The notes beneath the pieces were generated by a model. The model saw nothing but the letters and a program-made list of their open reading frames with translations. It was not told the DNA's origin and searched no databases. Of a stretch of DNA of 27,850 nucleotides, positions 25,470-27,850 are shown in pieces; within the stretch, counting starts at the first letter, position 1; the number at the start of each line of letters is the position of its first letter. Source of the DNA: a virus. The stretch covers positions 1 through 27,850 of IMG/VR virus record IMGVR_UViG_3300033182_000188. The stretch is one strand, 5' to 3'. The position numbers and the translations under genes were made by a program.

Positions 25470-26084
25470 ATGGCAGACAATTTTAATGATCTAAACGGTG
25501 TATTGCTACAAGGGCATATCAAAATACACGATCCTAACTCAGGTGAAGTATTAATTGATAAGCGCAATGCTATACATTACGAAAATATGAGTATATCTCT
25601 AGCAGAGAGTATTGGTAATGGCGGTACTGGATGGATATATGAGATGAGTTTTGGTAACGGTGGCACATCTGTTGACCCTACCGGAATTATCACATATCTA
25701 ACTCCAAACAGCACTGGTACAAATGCTAGTTTATACAACGAAACTTATTCAAAGGTAATTGACGATAGAAGCGTTAATAACTTAGACCCAATACGTAACA
25801 AGATCGAAACACGTCACGTTAGTGGTACTAACTACACTGATATTGTTATTACTTGTTTATTAGATTATGGCGAACCAAGTGGACAAGATGCATTTGACAA
25901 TGCTACTGATGAAAATAGTTCGTATATCTTTGATGAGTTAGGATTAAGAGCATATTCAAGCACAGGTACAGGACGTCTGCTTACACACGTTATCTTCCAT
26001 CCTGTACAAAAGAGCTTGAATAGACTTATACAGATTGATTATACCGTTAGGGTACAATCGTTGTCAGGTTTTAACGAGGTGTAA
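25470..26084 (+). CDS. Conserved virion structural protein (204 residues)
   Basis: This protein starts with LNGVLLQGHIKIHDPNSGEV (residues 8-27), then RNAIHYENMSISLAES and a Gly-rich stretch MSFGNGGTSVDPTGIITYL. The body is beta-rich (TDIVITCLLDYGEPSG) and ends with VIFHPVQKSLNRLIQIDYTV. It has no signal peptide or membrane segment. I recognise it as a type of small structural protein that sits between the big baseplate protein and the fibre gene in marine T4-like phages, but no T4 counterpart is evident. Its place suggests a connector between baseplate and fibre, which is inference. ATG 25470 has AGGA upstream. Confidence 0.75.
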   Translation: MADNFNDLNGVLLQGHIKIHDPNSGEVLIDKRNAIHYENMSISLAESIGNGGTGWIYEMSFGNGGTSVDPTGIITYLTPNSTGTNASLYNETYSKVIDDRSVNNLDPIRNKIETRHVSGTNYTDIVITCLLDYGEPSGQDAFDNATDENSSYIFDELGLRAYSSTGTGRLLTHVIFHPVQKSLNRLIQIDYTVRVQSLSGFNEV

Positions 26085-26087
26085 TAG

Positions 26088-27850
26088 ATGCCATATACTA
26101 TTCCATATACAGACGAAGCAAATAACGGTACTATTACAATAGTTGATCAAACAATTGATACAACTACTACGCTTAAACTTCCTGGTAAAAATACTACAGC
26201 ATATGGTACTGCTATTGCTGAAAATTTCCTACACTTGTTAGAAAATTTCGCAAGTGCTACAGAACCTGCCCGCCCTACAGAAGGACAGTTGTGGTATGAT
26301 ACTACTCCAGGTGCAGAACAGTTAAAAGTTTACGACGGCACAAGTTGGGTACCTGCAGGAGGCTTAAACAAAGGAGCAGATCAACCTGATGTTGCACTTA
26401 CACAAACAGGTGATATTTGGGTTGATACTGATAACCAACAACTGTATCTTAATTCAGGATCGGGCTGGGTACTAGTTGGACCATCATTTAGTGATGGTTT
26501 GTCAACCGGTACAAGTCCATTAACTGTTACAGGTACAGATAATGCAGAATATACTGTTGTATTAGTTGAAGTTGAAGCACAACCAGTAGCAATTATTTCA
26601 AATGAACAGTTCACACCTAAAGCAGTTATTCCAGGATTTACTACAATTAAGCCTGGAGTAAATTTATCTAGTAGAAATATAAGTGGCAACGGCGTTGGAA
26701 AATACTACGGTACCGCTGAAAAAGCAGACGCATTGGTTGTAAATAATGAAACAGTCTTAGCAGGTAATTTCCTACGAAGTGATACAACTAGTACATCATT
26801 GTTTCCGGTAAACATACAAAATAATACCGGTGTTATTATTGGTACAGATGCTGCACTTAACATAGGTGTTGAAGGTCAAGCAGGTATTATTCGCCAACAG
26901 ATTGAAGGATCTAACATTGACGTACAGATTAAATCAGGTGGCTCAACTAGAACAGTTTTGCGTGTAGATTCTACACAACGTTTAGGCATCAACAACGAAG
27001 CACCAGACGAAGCACTCGACGTAGTTGGGAACATACAGACCGATTCAGACATATATATTAATGGTACAACTCAAAGTTCTACGATTGGAACTGGTAGTTT
27101 AATTACTAAAGGTGGCGTTGGTATTGCTAAAAACTTAAATGTTGGCGGCGATACAAGAATGTTTGCACAAACAACCTTAGCAAACACAGTGCCTGATGGA
27201 AATAACACTCGTAATTTAGGTACTACAAATGCTAAATGGCAAAATGTTTATGCGACAACATTTGTTGGTAATTTAACAGGTAACGTAAATGGTACAGTAT
27301 CAGGTATTGCAGGAAGTGCTAATAAACTAACTTCTGCAAGTACGTTTAGAATTACAGGTGACGTTGTAGCAGCAGATGTTACCTTTGATGGCCAAACAGG
27401 CGGTTCGACTAAAGTATTTAATACCACAATTGGTAACGCTATCATTTCATCTAAGACAGAAACTACAACTAGCCAAAGCGATGACGAGCTTATATTAAAC
27501 AGAACAACTGGTTCTACAGGCTTATATAAAATTACAAGACGCAATTTACTAGATGCTGTTCCTATCAATCCTGTTGGTGTAATCCTTCCGTATGCAGGAA
27601 TCAGCGCACCAGTAGGTTGGTTAATGTGTGATGGTTCAGAGTATCTAATTACAGAATATTCAGAATTATACAATGTTATTGGTTACCAATTTGGTGCTTC
27701 ACCTACTGTAACAACAGGTTATTTTAAAGTACCTGATATGAGAGGTAGAATGCCACTAGGTGCTGATAATATGGGAGGTACTAGTGCAGATGTTGTAACT
27801 GCTACCTATGCTGATGCGATTGGTTCTACCGGCGGTGATGAAACTAAAAA
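26088..27850 (+). CDS. Tail fibre protein with phage collar domain (3' end outside window)
   Basis: 587 codons are visible and the frame is open at the window end. The start ATG 26088 lies 3 bases after the previous stop, with GAGGTG at 26076-26081. The N-terminus (MPYTIPYTDEANNGTITIVD) and paired EGQLWYDTT/GDIWVDTDNQQLYLNSG segments (about residues 65-125) are an attachment region typical of marine T4-like fibres. The middle is a repetitive beta shaft with GGVGIAKNLNVGGD and NLGTTNAKWQNVYATTFVGN (about 340-405). The phage tail-collar domain begins near 495 (PVGVILPYAG), with GWLMCDGS at 510-517 and PDMRGRMPLGAD at 549-560, as in T4 gp12-type short fibres. It probably trimerises and binds the host surface; the receptor-binding tip is not in the window. 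Confidence 0.88.
   Translation, partial: MPYTIPYTDEANNGTITIVDQTIDTTTTLKLPGKNTTAYGTAIAENFLHLLENFASATEPARPTEGQLWYDTTPGAEQLKVYDGTSWVPAGGLNKGADQPDVALTQTGDIWVDTDNQQLYLNSGSGWVLVGPSFSDGLSTGTSPLTVTGTDNAEYTVVLVEVEAQPVAIISNEQFTPKAVIPGFTTIKPGVNLSSRNISGNGVGKYYGTAEKADALVVNNETVLAGNFLRSDTTSTSLFPVNIQNNTGVIIGTDAALNIGVEGQAGIIRQQIEGSNIDVQIKSGGSTRTVLRVDSTQRLGINNEAPDEALDVVGNIQTDSDIYINGTTQSSTIGTGSLITKGGVGIAKNLNVGGDTRMFAQTTLANTVPDGNNTRNLGTTNAKWQNVYATTFVGNLTGNVNGTVSGIAGSANKLTSASTFRITGDVVAADVTFDGQTGGSTKVFNTTIGNAIISSKTETTTSQSDDELILNRTTGSTGLYKITRRNLLDAVPINPVGVILPYAGISAPVGWLMCDGSEYLITEYSELYNVIGYQFGASPTVTTGYFKVPDMRGRMPLGADNMGGTSADVVTATYADAIGSTGGDETK

Noticed and set aside
27248-27673. Leftward open frame of 141 codons opposite the tail fibre
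   Set aside because: It overlaps the collar domain on the other strand, shows no start signals, and its composition is what antisense reading of a Thr/Gly-rich fibre gives.

Overview
The window is an AT-rich stretch of a T4-superfamily (contractile-tail) phage genome, covering the baseplate and tail-fibre part of the structural gene cluster. Recognisable gp53, gp5-like, gp25 and gp6 proteins lie in T4-like order. T4-type late-promoter motifs ((A/T)TAAATA-like) precede the transcription units. The style of the giant structural protein and of the collar-domain fibre resembles marine T4-like phages of cyanobacteria or SAR11-type bacteria. The host cannot be fixed from this sequence. No RNA genes, integrase, insertion sequence or CRISPR array is visible.

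Layout. Positions 1-189 hold the start of a leftward gene of unknown function, cut by the window edge. It has a near-perfect sigma70-type promoter (TTGACT-N17-TATAAT). This promoter abuts, back to back, a late-type motif that faces right into the structural genes. Everything from 272 onward runs rightward and is almost gapless: a tail-tube-cap/gp48-like protein (272-1054), gp53 (1054-1353), a large probable hub protein (1358-4045), a gp5-like spike protein without a visible lysozyme domain (4047-6194), gp25 (6194-6640), an enlarged gp6 (6696-10148), a 5,099-residue giant protein (10148-25447), a 204-residue conserved structural protein (25470-26084) and the first 587 codons of a collar-domain tail fibre (26088-27850, open at the end). 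The structural genes are joined by TAATG overlaps or gaps of a few bases. The only real intergenic spacers (6641-6695 and 25448-25469) each carry a TAAATA late-promoter motif and a ribosome-binding site.

How they fit together. The gp48-like cap, hub and gp5-like spike would make the central hub and the start of the tail tube. gp25, gp6 and gp53 would make the wedge. The giant protein occupies the place where T4 has genes 7, 8, 9, 10 and 11, and probably forms most of the outer baseplate and its fibre-attachment or receptor-facing surface. The fibre follows.

The most unusual content is the giant protein. It contains an apparent seven-bladed FG-GAP-type beta-propeller with a roughly 625-residue insertion inside one blade, six W-Y-GD-V-Y carbohydrate-binding-like modules (several placed inside other domains), a cupredoxin-like fold that has lost its metal ligands, and a chain of fibre-type beta-sandwich modules. 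A second oddity is an identical nine-residue C-terminal sequence (WDDNLGDYI) on the two adjacent hub and spike proteins.
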